64,000 nucleotides of DNA, from NCBI GenBank assembly GCA_039714535.1, contig JBDLJC010000010.1, positions 19,298 to 83,297 on the forward strand, read 5' to 3'. The position numbers were made by a program, and so were the translations under genes. Under the pieces are notes generated by a model. The model saw nothing but the letters and a program-made list of their open reading frames with translations, made no database searches and had not been told where the DNA came from. Source of the DNA: JAGXFP01 sp039714535 (GTDB lineage: Bacteria; Desulfobacterota; Desulfobulbia; Desulfobulbales; JAGXFP01). Positions 27,179 to 36,453 of the stretch are shown here, piece by piece; position 1 is the stretch's first letter; each line of letters begins with the position of its first letter.

Positions 27179-27607
27179 TCAGGCAGCCAGACGAATCGCT
27201 TCCTTTTGCTTCCTTATTTCACAGGCTCTCTCAAAGGCCTTTTTCTTGCCATGTTTGGCAATGGAGACAGAGGTTTTACCTTGTTTACCATCTCTGTTGA
27301 CCCAGCTAACCTCATAGCGGCCAAGCTTATCGTTCAATCTGACCCCAACAACGCCACTTGCGGTGTTACTTACCGTAACGATATGGCGATCAGTGCGCTG
27401 TTTACCCAGCTCTTTTTCTTTTTTGTCACGCCACGCCAGAGCTGCCAACAGGCTGGAATAACGGCCACCATTTTTTTTGTCTGAAAAGAACTTAGAGTGA
27501 GTCGTCCCTAAAAATCTCACCCTCACATACCAACCATGAGTTCTCTTAGACTCCTGATCAATTCTGGCAACGTCCTTGTGCTTCTCAAGAAGTATTTTCT
27601 TTGACAT
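27179..27607 (-). CDS. Protein with tandem AP2/ERF-like DNA-binding domains
   Basis: 142 residues from the ATG at 27605-27607, chosen because GGAG sits 8 nt upstream; an earlier GTG would be too close. Residues about 84-135 (SGVVGVRLNDKLGRYEVSWV, then KTSVSIAKHG and AFERACEIRKQ) fit the AP2 fold: three strands and a helix. Residues about 24-70 (HGWYVRVRFLGTTHSKFF, SSLLAALAWRDKKEKELG) look like a second, diverged copy. The protein is strongly basic. AP2 domains are best known in plant ERF factors; in bacteria they occur in mobile HNH endonucleases and as free-standing proteins. No HNH nuclease is present, so DNA binding is the likely role. Confidence 0.7.
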   Translation of the reverse strand: MSKKILLEKHKDVARIDQESKRTHGWYVRVRFLGTTHSKFFSDKKNGGRYSSLLAALAWRDKKEKELGKQRTDRHIVTVSNTASGVVGVRLNDKLGRYEVSWVNRDGKQGKTSVSIAKHGKKKAFERACEIRKQKEAIRLAA

Positions 27608-27922
27608 TTTCACAACTCCTTTGTTACATCACAGCCCCGGCCATCCGGATTTGGCTAAGTTTAAATAAATTTATCACACTATGTGAATAAACCATATAAC
27701 AGATTGCGTTGGTTATCAATAATTATTACCAGATAACCACTAAAATTGCTTGTTAAGCAAGCTCGCATGTTCTTAATAGAGGATTATTTTTTATTTTCAA
27801 CTTATTTTATCTTTTTTTAAGGGCTAATGGCAATTTTTTTTAATAATTTATCAAAATTCCTTACGGGAATAATATTTAGAATGACCACTCATCTCTTGGT
27901 GAAAAAGTAAAAAGGGTGCCCA
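27608..27922. other. AT-rich divergent intergenic region
   Basis: 315 bp, very AT-rich. It contains the dyads GGTTATC...GATAACC near 27710-27740 and TTGCTTGTTAAGCAA near 27747-27761, either of which could be an operator. It must contain the promoter for the AP2 gene (minus) and for mazG (plus). No RNA gene was recognised. Confidence 0.4.
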
Positions 27923-28711
27923 ATGCGCGAAAACTCCAATAAATTCAACCAGCTAATTAAAATAATCACCAAATTACGTCAACCAGGCGGTTGCCCGTGG
28001 GACCAAAAACAAACCGTAGAATCATTTCGCCCATACCTACAGGAAGAGATGCACGAACTCTTCGAAGCACTCGACCTTGAAGACCAAAACCATATCAAGG
28101 AAGAACTCGGCGATCTGCTGTTTCAAGTCATCTTCCTCTGTAACCTCTACGAAGAGCAAGGCATTTTCACCATAGCCGAGGTTCTGGAGACTATCAGTGC
28201 CAAGATGGTCCGCCGCCACCCCCATGTCTTCGGCGACACGAAATTCAGTTCTGAAAAAGAAATGCGCCGTAACTGGAACAAGGTCAAAGCCCAGGAAAAA
28301 AAGGAGCAAAATCGAGAGGGGAAAAGTATATTTTCCTACCCAAAGTCTCTGCCGGCATTGTTCAGAGCCCAAAAAGTTTCAGAGCGGGCAGTAACTAGCG
28401 GTTTCGAATGGCCCGATATTAACGGCGTCTTCGAAAAGCTCGACGAAGAGACCGGCGAATTAAAAGAAGCTCTCCTCTCCGGTGACCGACAAGATATCGA
28501 AGAAGAAATAGGCGATATGCTTTTCACCATGGTCAACATCTCCCGCAAGGCCGGATTCGAAGCGGAAACGACCCTGCAGCATGCTACTGAAAAATTCGTA
28601 GGACGCTTTACCAGAATGACGAAACTGGCCGACGAAAAAGACACTTCCATCGAGGAAATGGATATTGATGGCATGCAGAGGCTCTGGGCTCGAGTTAAAA
28701 AAGAAGAGTGA
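27923..28711 (+). CDS. mazG: Nucleoside triphosphate pyrophosphohydrolase MazG
   Basis: 262 residues with two MazG domains in tandem, as in E. coli. The first has CPWDQKQTVESFRPYLQEE (about 32-50) and the metal-binding EELGDLLFQV (about 73-82); the second has EETGELKEALLSGD and EEEIGDMLFTMVN. The enzyme hydrolyses (d)NTPs to monophosphates and pyrophosphate, cleaning the nucleotide pool. It reads toward the ribosomal cluster but is separated from it by 320 bp with its own promoter. Confidence 0.94.
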   Translation: MRENSNKFNQLIKIITKLRQPGGCPWDQKQTVESFRPYLQEEMHELFEALDLEDQNHIKEELGDLLFQVIFLCNLYEEQGIFTIAEVLETISAKMVRRHPHVFGDTKFSSEKEMRRNWNKVKAQEKKEQNREGKSIFSYPKSLPALFRAQKVSERAVTSGFEWPDINGVFEKLDEETGELKEALLSGDRQDIEEEIGDMLFTMVNISRKAGFEAETTLQHATEKFVGRFTRMTKLADEKDTSIEEMDIDGMQRLWARVKKEE

Positions 28712-29034
28712 CCTTGCTTTTTTAGGAATCAGCAGCATGGCCTTCTCTCCCCGACATCCCTCGCATTTGCAATCTTCCTGGGATCCTCATCTGCTACGCC
28801 AGCCCCCTTTGAAATCACTTAAGGATTATCACGCTAATTCCTCCTTAGCCCTGCACCACCTATAACTTGAAGGCGGCTCCCGGACCGACAAAAGGTTTGA
28901 CACGACCAACCTCCTGTGTTATCAAACGAGATTACTTTCCTGCCCCACAGGGGCGGCAGGAAATACTCCTTGCTCTTCCCACAACATATCTTGCTGGTGA
29001 GGGCCGTAATCTTTAAGTCCACAAGGAGATTTCA
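28712..29034 (+). promoter_or_regulatory. rpsF operon leader: promoter and hairpin
   Basis: TTGACA (28897-28902), a 17-bp spacer and TATCAA (28920-28925) form a good sigma-70 promoter. The 5' untranslated region is then about 100 nt and contains a strong stem, TTTCCTGCC (28936-28944) with GGCAGGAAA (28955-28963). Leaders of rpsF are known in several bacteria to bind the S6:S18 complex for feedback control; whether this hairpin does so is inference. The upstream part (28712-28890) shows nothing recognisable. Confidence 0.5.
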
Positions 29035-29445
29035 ATGCGAAGATACGAAACCATTGTGATCCTTAAGCCCTCCCTGGGTGAAGCAGAAAATCAGGCAATA
29101 ATCGATCGTGCGACTGGAACCATTGAAGAATTTGCAGGTTCAATTGTCAAAATTGACAAGTGGGGTCTCAGAAAAACTGCCTACCCGATCATGAAAGAAA
29201 CGCAAGGCTACTACGTTTACATTCAGTATGCCGGGCAACCAGCAGCAGTCGATGAGATGGAACGCGTATTCCGGATCGATGACAAAGTCATGAAATACCT
29301 TACCGTCAAATTGCAAGACGTCTTCACGGCCCTGCCTGAGGATGAGGCCGCCAAAAAAGCTGAAAGCGACGCGGCAGCTACCCCGGAAAAGGTTGAGGAA
29401 AAGGCGGCTGAAGCAACTGAGTCAGAGGAAAAAACCGAGGCATAA
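29035..29445 (+). CDS. rpsF: 30S ribosomal protein S6
   Basis: 136 residues: the usual about 95-residue S6 core (MRRYETIVILKPSL, KWGLRKTAYPIMKETQGYYV, RIDDKVMKYLTVKL) plus a low-complexity Ala/Glu-rich tail of about 35 residues. The tail is like those found in other members of this phylum. It begins the cluster rpsF-rpsR-DUF2232-rplI; AAGGAG precedes the ATG. Confidence 0.96.
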   Translation: MRRYETIVILKPSLGEAENQAIIDRATGTIEEFAGSIVKIDKWGLRKTAYPIMKETQGYYVYIQYAGQPAAVDEMERVFRIDDKVMKYLTVKLQDVFTALPEDEAAKKAESDAAATPEKVEEKAAEATESEEKTEA

Positions 29446-29512
29446 CCTGCCGCCAACGACCTTAATAAAGAGTAACAACAATTATAAAATCCTTCATTTG
29501 ACGGAGAAAGAC

Positions 29513-29788
29513 ATGGCCTTTAAAAGGAATGCAAAGGGTGCCGGAAAACCCGCTCGTAAAAAAAGAGCTTTTACCCGTAAAAAAGTTTGTCGCTTCTGCT
29601 CCGATGACAGCCTGACCATTGATTACAAAGAGACCCGGACTTTAAAAAACTTTGTTACTGAACACGGTAAAATCATCCCGCGAAGAATTTACGGCAACTG
29701 CGCCAAGCACCAGCGGCAAATGGCTGAAGCAATTAAAAGAGCCAGGCAAATCGCCTTATTGCCTTACAGTGGCGACACCAACTTCTAG
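29513..29788 (+). CDS. rpsR: 30S ribosomal protein S18
   Basis: 91 residues from the ATG at 29513 (ribosome site ACGGAG). A longer in-frame opening overlaps rpsF but lacks S18 similarity. KKVCRFCSDDSLTIDYKET has the zinc-type cysteines, and FVTEHGKIIPRRIYGNCAKHQRQ is the S18 signature. S18 pairs with S6 on the 30S platform, matching the gene order. Confidence 0.96.
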   Translation: MAFKRNAKGAGKPARKKRAFTRKKVCRFCSDDSLTIDYKETRTLKNFVTEHGKIIPRRIYGNCAKHQRQMAEAIKRARQIALLPYSGDTNF

Positions 29789-29814
29789 GTTAAAGAAGCG
29801 AAACCGGAAACTGC

Positions 29815-30783
29815 ATGGCTAAGTTACAGGACGGATTAATCTCGCGTCTGGATATAAATCCAACAGGCATAGCAATAACATTTGCGGTCTGGATACTGCC
29901 AATAATCAACGTCGAGTTCGTCTGGTTGCAGTTTTTTGCGCCGTTACCGGTGTTCTATTTTCTGGTAGAATCAGGAGCGTCCCGCGGCGTTAACACCTTG
30001 ACCGGCGCTCTGTTGATCACCGGCTTAACGGCAACCGCAGTTGGCGCCGCCACGGCCTTTTTTTTCTTGGTAACCATGCTGCCGGTCGGCTACGTGCTGG
30101 CCAAAAGCATGGCGACAAAGGCAGCACCGATCCAGGCAGGCTTCAAAGCATTTGTCGCGCTTCTGCTAGGCTGGGGAACATGGTCATTACTATACAGTAT
30201 GGCCAACCACTCCAGCCTTTATCAGGATATCCTGACCAGCCTTGACCAAGGGCTTATGATAGCGGGCGAAACAATTCTGAACAGCACGGAGCTACCCAAC
30301 GAGAATGCTCTGGCCTTTGAAGCCGCATTCAGTAAACTACGTGATCTGATCCCGCATATAATGCCGGGTCTACTGCTGGTCACCATGACAATGATGGTTT
30401 TTTTAACCATGGTTATCGGCCAGTGGCTGTTAAATAAAAAAAACCGTGCCCTGTCCTCTTGGCCACCTTTCGCTGAATGGCGACTGCCGGAACAGTTGGT
30501 CGCAGTAATCATAGTTGCCGGTATTTTCACATTGTTACCAGGCGCCATTTTAAATGACGTCGGTCTCAACGTGATCTTCCTGGCTGGCACCTTGTACTTT
30601 TTCCAAGGACTGTCGGTTATTAACGCCCTGTTGGCCAGATGGAAGGCGCCCTTTTGGGTATTGATCGTTGGCTTGGTCTTTTTCCAGGTTTATGGTTTTA
30701 TTTTCCTTGCCGTTTTGGGGCTGGCTGATGTATGGGTCGACTTCAGGAAACGCGGGACAGACACCAATAACATTAATTTATAA
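29815..30783 (+). CDS. DUF2232 (YybS-like) integral membrane protein
   Basis: 322 residues with about eight hydrophobic helices (for example near 18-45, 60-85, 88-105, 180-200, 225-245, 265-310). It has the DUF2232 pattern. Its place between rpsR and rplI is conserved in this group and in Firmicutes (YybS). Function is not established; some similar proteins resemble the S component of ECF-type transporters. Start ATG at 29815, 26 bp after rpsR. Confidence 0.8.
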   Translation: MAKLQDGLISRLDINPTGIAITFAVWILPIINVEFVWLQFFAPLPVFYFLVESGASRGVNTLTGALLITGLTATAVGAATAFFFLVTMLPVGYVLAKSMATKAAPIQAGFKAFVALLLGWGTWSLLYSMANHSSLYQDILTSLDQGLMIAGETILNSTELPNENALAFEAAFSKLRDLIPHIMPGLLLVTMTMMVFLTMVIGQWLLNKKNRALSSWPPFAEWRLPEQLVAVIIVAGIFTLLPGAILNDVGLNVIFLAGTLYFFQGLSVINALLARWKAPFWVLIVGLVFFQVYGFIFLAVLGLADVWVDFRKRGTDTNNINL

Positions 30784-30827
30784 TTAATAACTCACCCTGT
30801 TATTTTATCAGTGAGGAGGAATAAAAG

Positions 30828-31289
30828 ATGGAATTAATTCTTAAGAAAACAGTCGATAACCTTGGCGAAGAAGGTGATGTAGTAAAAGTTAAATCCGGGT
30901 TCGGTCGTAACTATCTGCTCCCCCGTGGCGCTGCGGTTTTGGCCAACCCCGGCAACCTGGCCATCCTCGAAAAGGAAAGAGCCGCTATTGAGGCCCGCAA
31001 AGCTACCGTAAAGTCCGAAGCCGAAGGTATCGCCAAAAAGATCAATGGCGTTACTATCGTAATCGAGCAGCGAGCGGGTGAAGACGACAAGCTCTTTGGC
31101 TCCGTTACTTCCACCGACATCGCCGAAAAACTTGCCTCCCTGGGCATCGAGATTGACCGTAAAAAAATCGTCCTTGATGAGCCCATCAAGACCTTGGGCG
31201 AGTTCATGGTCAAGATTAAAATCGGTTATCAGGTCACCGCAGAAGTTAAGGTCCAGGTAGCGCCTCTAGCCGAAGAAGAGACAGAGTAA
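30828..31289 (+). CDS. rplI: 50S ribosomal protein L9
   Basis: 153 residues. The N-terminal domain holds the L9 signature LGEEGDVVKVKSGFGRNYLLP; a long central helix (EKERAAIEARKATVKSEAEG) links to a C-terminal domain with KLFGSVTSTDIAE. GAGGAG precedes the ATG. Last gene of the rpsF cluster. Confidence 0.97.
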   Translation: MELILKKTVDNLGEEGDVVKVKSGFGRNYLLPRGAAVLANPGNLAILEKERAAIEARKATVKSEAEGIAKKINGVTIVIEQRAGEDDKLFGSVTSTDIAEKLASLGIEIDRKKIVLDEPIKTLGEFMVKIKIGYQVTAEVKVQVAPLAEEETE

Positions 31290-31296
31290 ATCCCGA

Positions 31297-31362
31297 CGGA
31301 ATACCGTTTTTTTGTACTCCCATCACTGCCCCGGCCCCGCCATATATGGTGGTAGCCGGGGC
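31297..31362 (+). terminator. Probable terminator region after rplI
   Basis: A short stem ACGG-AATA-CCGT is followed by seven T (31310-31316). Next comes a long hairpin, GCCCCGGC (31328-31335) with GCCGGGGC (31355-31362), with further pairing inside around ATATAT, but without a U-tract. Together they probably end the rpsF-rplI transcript. Confidence 0.55.
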
Positions 31363-31481
31363 GTGTTGTTATAAGATCTTTTTTGAGCCAAAATTTTGTA
31401 GACGATCGACCTTATTTTATATAAGTTATCGACTCGTCAATCGTCTTCAGATTATTCTATTTCCATAACGACAAGCTACCA

Positions 31482-32852
31482 ATGGAACCGGCCAGAAATC
31501 AACCATCAATCAGCCACCGCCTGCCTCCCCAAAACATCGAGGCGGAGCAATGTGTGCTCGGTTCCATTCTCCTCCATCAGGGCGCAATCCTGAAGGCCGT
31601 TGAGCTACTGGCCCCCGATGACTTTTACCGCACCGAACATCACCTGATCTTTGCGGCCATGCTCAGTCTCTTCGACAGAGCTGAACCCCAGGATCTGGTC
31701 ACCGTTACCAACGTTCTCAAGGACGGCAATAATCTGGACAAGATCGGCGGCCCGGCTTATCTGGCTACCCTGACCGATATCGTACCGGTGGCCGCCAACA
31801 TTGGCCACTACGGCAAGATTGTCCGGGAAAAAGCGATCTTGCGCAAACTGATCTCCACTTCCACGGAGATTGCCAGCCGCTGCTATGAGGAGCAGGATGA
31901 TGTTGATGCCCTGCTCGATGAAACCGAGCAGAACATCTTCGAGATATCCAGCGCCAAGAGCAACCAGTCTTATTATCCGATCAGCTCGGTTGTTAACGAC
32001 AGCTTCAAAATGGTGGAGAAACTCTCGGAACGAAAGGAGCTTATTACCGGGGTTCCTTCTGGATATAGCGATTTTGACAAGATGACCGCCGGCCTCCAAC
32101 CCTCCGACCTGGTTATCTTGGCCGGACGGCCCAGTATGGGCAAAACCGCCATTGCCATGAACATCGTCCAGAATGCGGCCATGCTGGGTAAGGTCCCGGT
32201 CGGAGTTTTCAGCCTGGAAATGTCAAAGGAACAGCTCGGCATGAGGATGCTCTGCTCAATCAGCCGAGTCAACTCCCAGCGTCTGCGGACCGGTCAGGTC
32301 AGGGATAATGACTGGCCCCATCTGGCCCGGGCCCACGGCATGCTTTCCGAAAGCCCCATTTTTATCGATGACACCCCGTCCATTTCCATCCTTGAACTCC
32401 GGGCGAAGGCCAGACGCCTGAAGACCGAACATGACATCGGTATGATCGTAATCGACTACCTGCAGCTTATGCGGGGCCGCGGCTCCGCCGAACGCCGAGA
32501 GCAGGAGATCAGTGAGATATCCAGATCGTTGAAGGCGATGGCCAAGGAATTACATATCCCGGTTATTGCCCTCTCCCAGCTTAACCGGAGCCTGGAAAAC
32601 CGTCCCAATAAGCGGCCCCAGCTCTCTGATCTGCGTGAATCCGGCGCCATCGAGCAGGATGCCGACGTCATCTGTTTCATCTACCGTGACGAGGTCTATA
32701 ACAAGGCCGAAGACAATCCCAACAAGGGCATCGCCGAGTTAATCATCGGCAAGCAGCGTAACGGACCGACCGGTACAGTGCATTTGGCCTTTCTGGATTC
32801 AATCACCACCTTTGAGACCCTGACCCGCCACGATTACCCTGAAAACGCTTAA
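31482..32852 (+). CDS. dnaB: Replicative DNA helicase DnaB
   Basis: 456 residues. The N-terminal domain starts PPQNIEAEQCVLGSILL; the RecA-like motor has Walker A GRPSMGKT near 218-225, the H1a-like ETS-equivalent FSLEMSKEQL, Walker B MIVIDYLQLM and the late motif LSDLRESGAIEQDADV. No intein is seen. The hexamer unwinds DNA at the fork. It follows the rplI cluster, a common order, and runs directly into leuS. Confidence 0.97.
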   Translation: MEPARNQPSISHRLPPQNIEAEQCVLGSILLHQGAILKAVELLAPDDFYRTEHHLIFAAMLSLFDRAEPQDLVTVTNVLKDGNNLDKIGGPAYLATLTDIVPVAANIGHYGKIVREKAILRKLISTSTEIASRCYEEQDDVDALLDETEQNIFEISSAKSNQSYYPISSVVNDSFKMVEKLSERKELITGVPSGYSDFDKMTAGLQPSDLVILAGRPSMGKTAIAMNIVQNAAMLGKVPVGVFSLEMSKEQLGMRMLCSISRVNSQRLRTGQVRDNDWPHLARAHGMLSESPIFIDDTPSISILELRAKARRLKTEHDIGMIVIDYLQLMRGRGSAERREQEISEISRSLKAMAKELHIPVIALSQLNRSLENRPNKRPQLSDLRESGAIEQDADVICFIYRDEVYNKAEDNPNKGIAELIIGKQRNGPTGTVHLAFLDSITTFETLTRHDYPENA

Positions 32853-32856
32853 ACAA

Positions 32857-35370
32857 ATGAGAAAAATCTCCATGTCTGATCAGCAGAATATCAAATACAA
32901 TTTTAACGCCATCGAAGACAAATGGCGCAGTAAATGGCTGTCTGAGAAGACATTCAAGGCCGAAGAGGATTCTCTCCTCCCCAAATACTACCTGCTGGAG
33001 ATGTTCCCCTATCCCTCCGGCCGCATTCATATGGGCCATGTCCGCAATTACACGATCGGCGACGTTATCGCCCGTTACAAAAGGATGAAAGGCTTTAACG
33101 TCATCCACCCCATGGGTTGGGACGCCTTCGGTCTGCCGGCGGAAAATGCGGCGATCAAACACAACACCCACCCCGCCAAATGGACCTTTGAGAACATCGA
33201 CTACATGAGAGTACAGCTCCAGCGGATGGGTTTCAGTTACGACTGGGACCGGGAGCTGGCGACCTGCCACCCCGACTATTACCGTTGGGAGCAACAGATT
33301 TTTATCGAACTTTACAACAAAGGTCTGGTCTACCAGAGGATCACCACCGTCAACTGGTGCGAGGATTGCCAGACCGTGCTCGCCAATGAACAGGTTATCG
33401 ACGGCCTCTGCTGGCGCTGTGACCAGCAGGTTATGCTGCGCAAGATGAACGGCTGGTTCTTCAAGATCACCAACTACGCCGAAGAGCTCCTGGCCGAGTG
33501 CGACAATCTGAGCGGCTGGCCGGCAAAGGTCCTGACCATGCAACGCAACTGGATAGGTAAATCCACCGGCGTCGAGGTCAACTTCCCTCTGGAGGGGTAC
33601 GATGAGACCCTGTCGATCTTCACTACCCGGCCTGATACCATCTTCGGCGTAACCTTCATGTCGCTGGCCCCGGAACATCCCTTGGTCAAAAAACTTACCG
33701 AAGGGAACGATAGGGAAACCGAGGTCAGAGAATTCGTCGAGAAGACCGTTGCCCTCAAACAGAAACAGGAACTTGACCACGAACTGGACAAGGAAGGCGT
33801 CTTCACCGGCTGTTACTGTATCAACCCCTTTAACGGCGACCGGGTGCCGATCTATGTGGCCAATTTCGTCCTGATGGAATACGGCACCGGCGCAGTCATG
33901 GCCGTGCCCGCCCACGACCAGCGCGACTTCGAGTTCGCCCGCAAATACGAGATTCCGATCAAGGTGGTTATCCAACCGACCGACACCAGCCTCGATCCCG
34001 CCGCCATGAACGAGGCCTACACCGAGCCGGGCATTCTTGCCGATTCCGGTGATTTTTCCGGAACCGATAGCAAAGAAGCTCAAGAGAGCATAATTGCCCA
34101 TGCCGAAACCGAAGTAATCGGCCAAGGCAAGGTTAATTTCCGCCTCCATGACTGGGGCATCTCCCGCCAGCGTTTCTGGGGTTCGCCAATCCCGATGATC
34201 CACTGTGAAAAATGCGGGATCCAGCCGGTACCGGTTGGTGACCTGCCGGTGGTACTGCCCGCCGATGTAACCATCGATCAGAGCGGCAAATCACCGCTCC
34301 ACACTCTGGAAAGCTTCTATCAAGTCCCCTGCCCGGCTTGCGGCGGCCCAGCCCGGCGCGAAACCGACACCATGGACACCTTTGTCGAATCATCATGGTA
34401 CTTCGCCCGATACTGCTGCCCCAATTTCACCGACGGGCCGCTCAAGAAAGAGGCGGTTGACCACTGGCTGCCGGTCGATCAATACATCGGCGGGGTGGAA
34501 CATGCCATTCTCCATCTCCTCTACTCCCGCTTCTTCACCAAGGCCCTGCGCGACTTGGGTTACCTGACCGTTGACGAGCCCTTCAAAAACCTGCTGACCC
34601 AGGGCATGGTGATCAAGGATGGCAGCAAGATGTCCAAGTCCAAAGGCAATGTCGTTGATCCGAGCGGCTTGATCGAGCGTTACGGCGCCGACACGGTCCG
34701 GCTGTTCAGTCTCTTTGCCGCCCCGCCGGAGAAGGACCTGGAGTGGGATGATAAGGGTGTCGAGGGCTCCTCCCGTTTTCTGTTCCGGATCTTTCGCTTC
34801 GTCATGGCCAATCTCGACCTGATCACCACCGCCCCAAGCGAAGTCAGCGATCAGGAACTGAATGGCAGCAGCCGGGCCCTGCACCGTAAAACCCATCAAA
34901 CCATTCGCAAGGTCAGCACTGATATCGAGACTAGGTTCCATTTTAACACCGCCATCAGCGGTGTCATGGAACTGACCAACCTGTTGTTCTCTGCCACGGC
35001 CCAGGAGGCCAAGGCAGAAATTGATCCAGCCGTGGTCCGGGAAGCGGTTGAGGCGACCCTCACCCTGCTCTCCCCGATGACCCCGCATCTCTGCGAAGAA
35101 CTCTGGCAGCTGATCGGTCATACAACAACCCTAAACGAAGTCGCCTGGCCAAATTACGATGAAGAGGCTGCCAAGGACGAAGAGATAACCGTGGTTTTAC
35201 AAGTTAACGGCAAGGTTAGAAGCCGCCTTCAAGTAGCACCAAACACCGCCAAAGACGAGCTAGAGAAAATAGCCATGGTCGACGCAAATGTCCTTAAATT
35301 CACCGAGGGCAAAACGGTCAGAAAGGTCATCGTCGTCCCCAATAAACTGGTAAACATCGTCGCCACATGA
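32857..35370 (+). CDS. leuS: Leucyl-tRNA synthetase
   Basis: 837 residues, class I synthetase. The HIGH-equivalent is HMGH in PSGRIHMGHVRNYT. The CP1 editing domain lies near 225-420 (with TTRPDTIFGVTF and GTGAVMAVPAHDQRD). KMSKS reads SKMSKSKGNVVDP. The zinc-like cysteines CEDCQ and CWRC are in CP1's neighbour. Two in-frame starts are possible, 32857 and 32872; neither has a strong ribosome site. It begins 4 bp after dnaB and overlaps lptE by ATGA. Confidence 0.96.
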   Translation: MRKISMSDQQNIKYNFNAIEDKWRSKWLSEKTFKAEEDSLLPKYYLLEMFPYPSGRIHMGHVRNYTIGDVIARYKRMKGFNVIHPMGWDAFGLPAENAAIKHNTHPAKWTFENIDYMRVQLQRMGFSYDWDRELATCHPDYYRWEQQIFIELYNKGLVYQRITTVNWCEDCQTVLANEQVIDGLCWRCDQQVMLRKMNGWFFKITNYAEELLAECDNLSGWPAKVLTMQRNWIGKSTGVEVNFPLEGYDETLSIFTTRPDTIFGVTFMSLAPEHPLVKKLTEGNDRETEVREFVEKTVALKQKQELDHELDKEGVFTGCYCINPFNGDRVPIYVANFVLMEYGTGAVMAVPAHDQRDFEFARKYEIPIKVVIQPTDTSLDPAAMNEAYTEPGILADSGDFSGTDSKEAQESIIAHAETEVIGQGKVNFRLHDWGISRQRFWGSPIPMIHCEKCGIQPVPVGDLPVVLPADVTIDQSGKSPLHTLESFYQVPCPACGGPARRETDTMDTFVESSWYFARYCCPNFTDGPLKKEAVDHWLPVDQYIGGVEHAILHLLYSRFFTKALRDLGYLTVDEPFKNLLTQGMVIKDGSKMSKSKGNVVDPSGLIERYGADTVRLFSLFAAPPEKDLEWDDKGVEGSSRFLFRIFRFVMANLDLITTAPSEVSDQELNGSSRALHRKTHQTIRKVSTDIETRFHFNTAISGVMELTNLLFSATAQEAKAEIDPAVVREAVEATLTLLSPMTPHLCEELWQLIGHTTTLNEVAWPNYDEEAAKDEEITVVLQVNGKVRSRLQVAPNTAKDELEKIAMVDANVLKFTEGKTVRKVIVVPNKLVNIVAT

Positions 35371-35924
35371 AAACAGCCGCCAAATCATTAATCCTGGCCC
35401 TGTTCGCCCTGCTTCTCCTGCAGGGCTGCGGCTACCATAACCCTTACCTTAAAAACGTCGATCAGGACAAACCCGCCGCCGTAGTGTACATGACGGTCTG
35501 GACCAACCAGACCAATGAGCTGGGCCTGGAGAGCCTGATCTTCCAGAAGACCGCCGACTGGCTTCAACAGTCACGCCATCTGCGGCTTACCCGGGATAAG
35601 GACCAGGCCGACTATCTTCTGACCGGCTCGATCCTATCGGTCGATTATCCGGCCACGGCTTTTTCGGTCAACGATGTCGCCACCACCTTGCAGGCCAGGG
35701 TCAAGACAACTTACAAGCTCACCGCCCGGACCACCGGCAAAACAATCTGGCAGGTTAGTGATACGCTCCGGCAAACAGACTACGCTGCCGGCTCCGATGC
35801 CGTTCGCAGCCAGAGCAACAAGAAAACCGCTCTGGCGACAATTGCCGATGAACTCGGTGAGCAGATTTATCTGAGGATTACGGCGACACTTACCAGCGGA
35901 ACGGGGAAATTAATCAAACGCTAA
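35367..35924 (+). CDS. lptE: LPS-assembly lipoprotein LptE
   Basis: 185 residues. A signal peptide ends in the lipobox LLQGC (Cys21), followed by GYHNP, typical of LptE (the GYxxxG-like start). The rest is a small alpha/beta fold (AVVYMTVWTNQT, DYLLTGSILSVDY). LptE plugs the LptD outer-membrane barrel that inserts LPS. Its ATG overlaps the leuS stop (ATGA), and the leuS-lptE order is widely conserved. Confidence 0.88.
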   Translation: MKTAAKSLILALFALLLLQGCGYHNPYLKNVDQDKPAAVVYMTVWTNQTNELGLESLIFQKTADWLQQSRHLRLTRDKDQADYLLTGSILSVDYPATAFSVNDVATTLQARVKTTYKLTARTTGKTIWQVSDTLRQTDYAAGSDAVRSQSNKKTALATIADELGEQIYLRITATLTSGTGKLIKR

Positions 35925-35970
35925 CTAATAAGCTAGTATTGGCAATACCTCACAAAACAAAAGAAACGAT

Positions 35971-36444
35971 ATGTACCAACTTGAAGTAAAACAATATTTA
36001 ATCGAAAATAAATTCAATCCTTTAGATGGTTGGGAGATAACTGTCGACATAGACGCGATGGAGAGAGCTAAAGGCCCTCAACACAAACCAGATAAAAAAG
36101 AAAGAGTAAAAATTGCGGAAAACGAGCTAAAAAGAATGGGTGCCACCATTGGACCTCACAATAAATACGGAAGAATTGATGTATGCACCACAAACAACGC
36201 TGGGGAAACATACCTAATTGAAGTAGAAGGCAAATCATCCAGACAAAAAGAACAAGCGATGTACTCAGCGCTTGGTCAATTATTACTAATCATGAATAGA
36301 CCAACAAAAAATACTTTTTATGGAATAGCAGTACCGGATACACCCGAATGGGAAATACAATTGTCTAAGATCCCAACTTACATAAAAAACACGCTAAATT
36401 TAAAATGCTACTTAACCTCTAAGGAATCAACCAGAGAAATTTGA
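35971..36444 (+). CDS. Small PD-(D/E)XK nuclease-like protein, first gene of an inserted pair
   Basis: 157 residues. The centre reads YGRIDV (Asp70) then, after a turn, YLIEVEGKSS with Glu84, Glu86 and Lys88, and then a helix RQKEQAMYSALGQLLLIM. This is the strand-strand-helix order of PD-(D/E)XK enzymes, with D...ExK. It is small for a restriction enzyme and could instead be a nuclease toxin or a non-cutting relative. GC content is clearly lower than in leuS or tkt on either side. It is 9 bp upstream of the HEPN gene, so the two are probably translated together. Confidence 0.55.
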   Translation: MYQLEVKQYLIENKFNPLDGWEITVDIDAMERAKGPQHKPDKKERVKIAENELKRMGATIGPHNKYGRIDVCTTNNAGETYLIEVEGKSSRQKEQAMYSALGQLLLIMNRPTKNTFYGIAVPDTPEWEIQLSKIPTYIKNTLNLKCYLTSKESTREI

Positions 36445-36453
36445 GAAAATAGA

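Noticed and set aside
32803..34203. 466-codon minus-strand frame antisense to leuS
   Set aside because: It is a shadow of the GC-rich leuS coding frame, with no ribosome site or family match.
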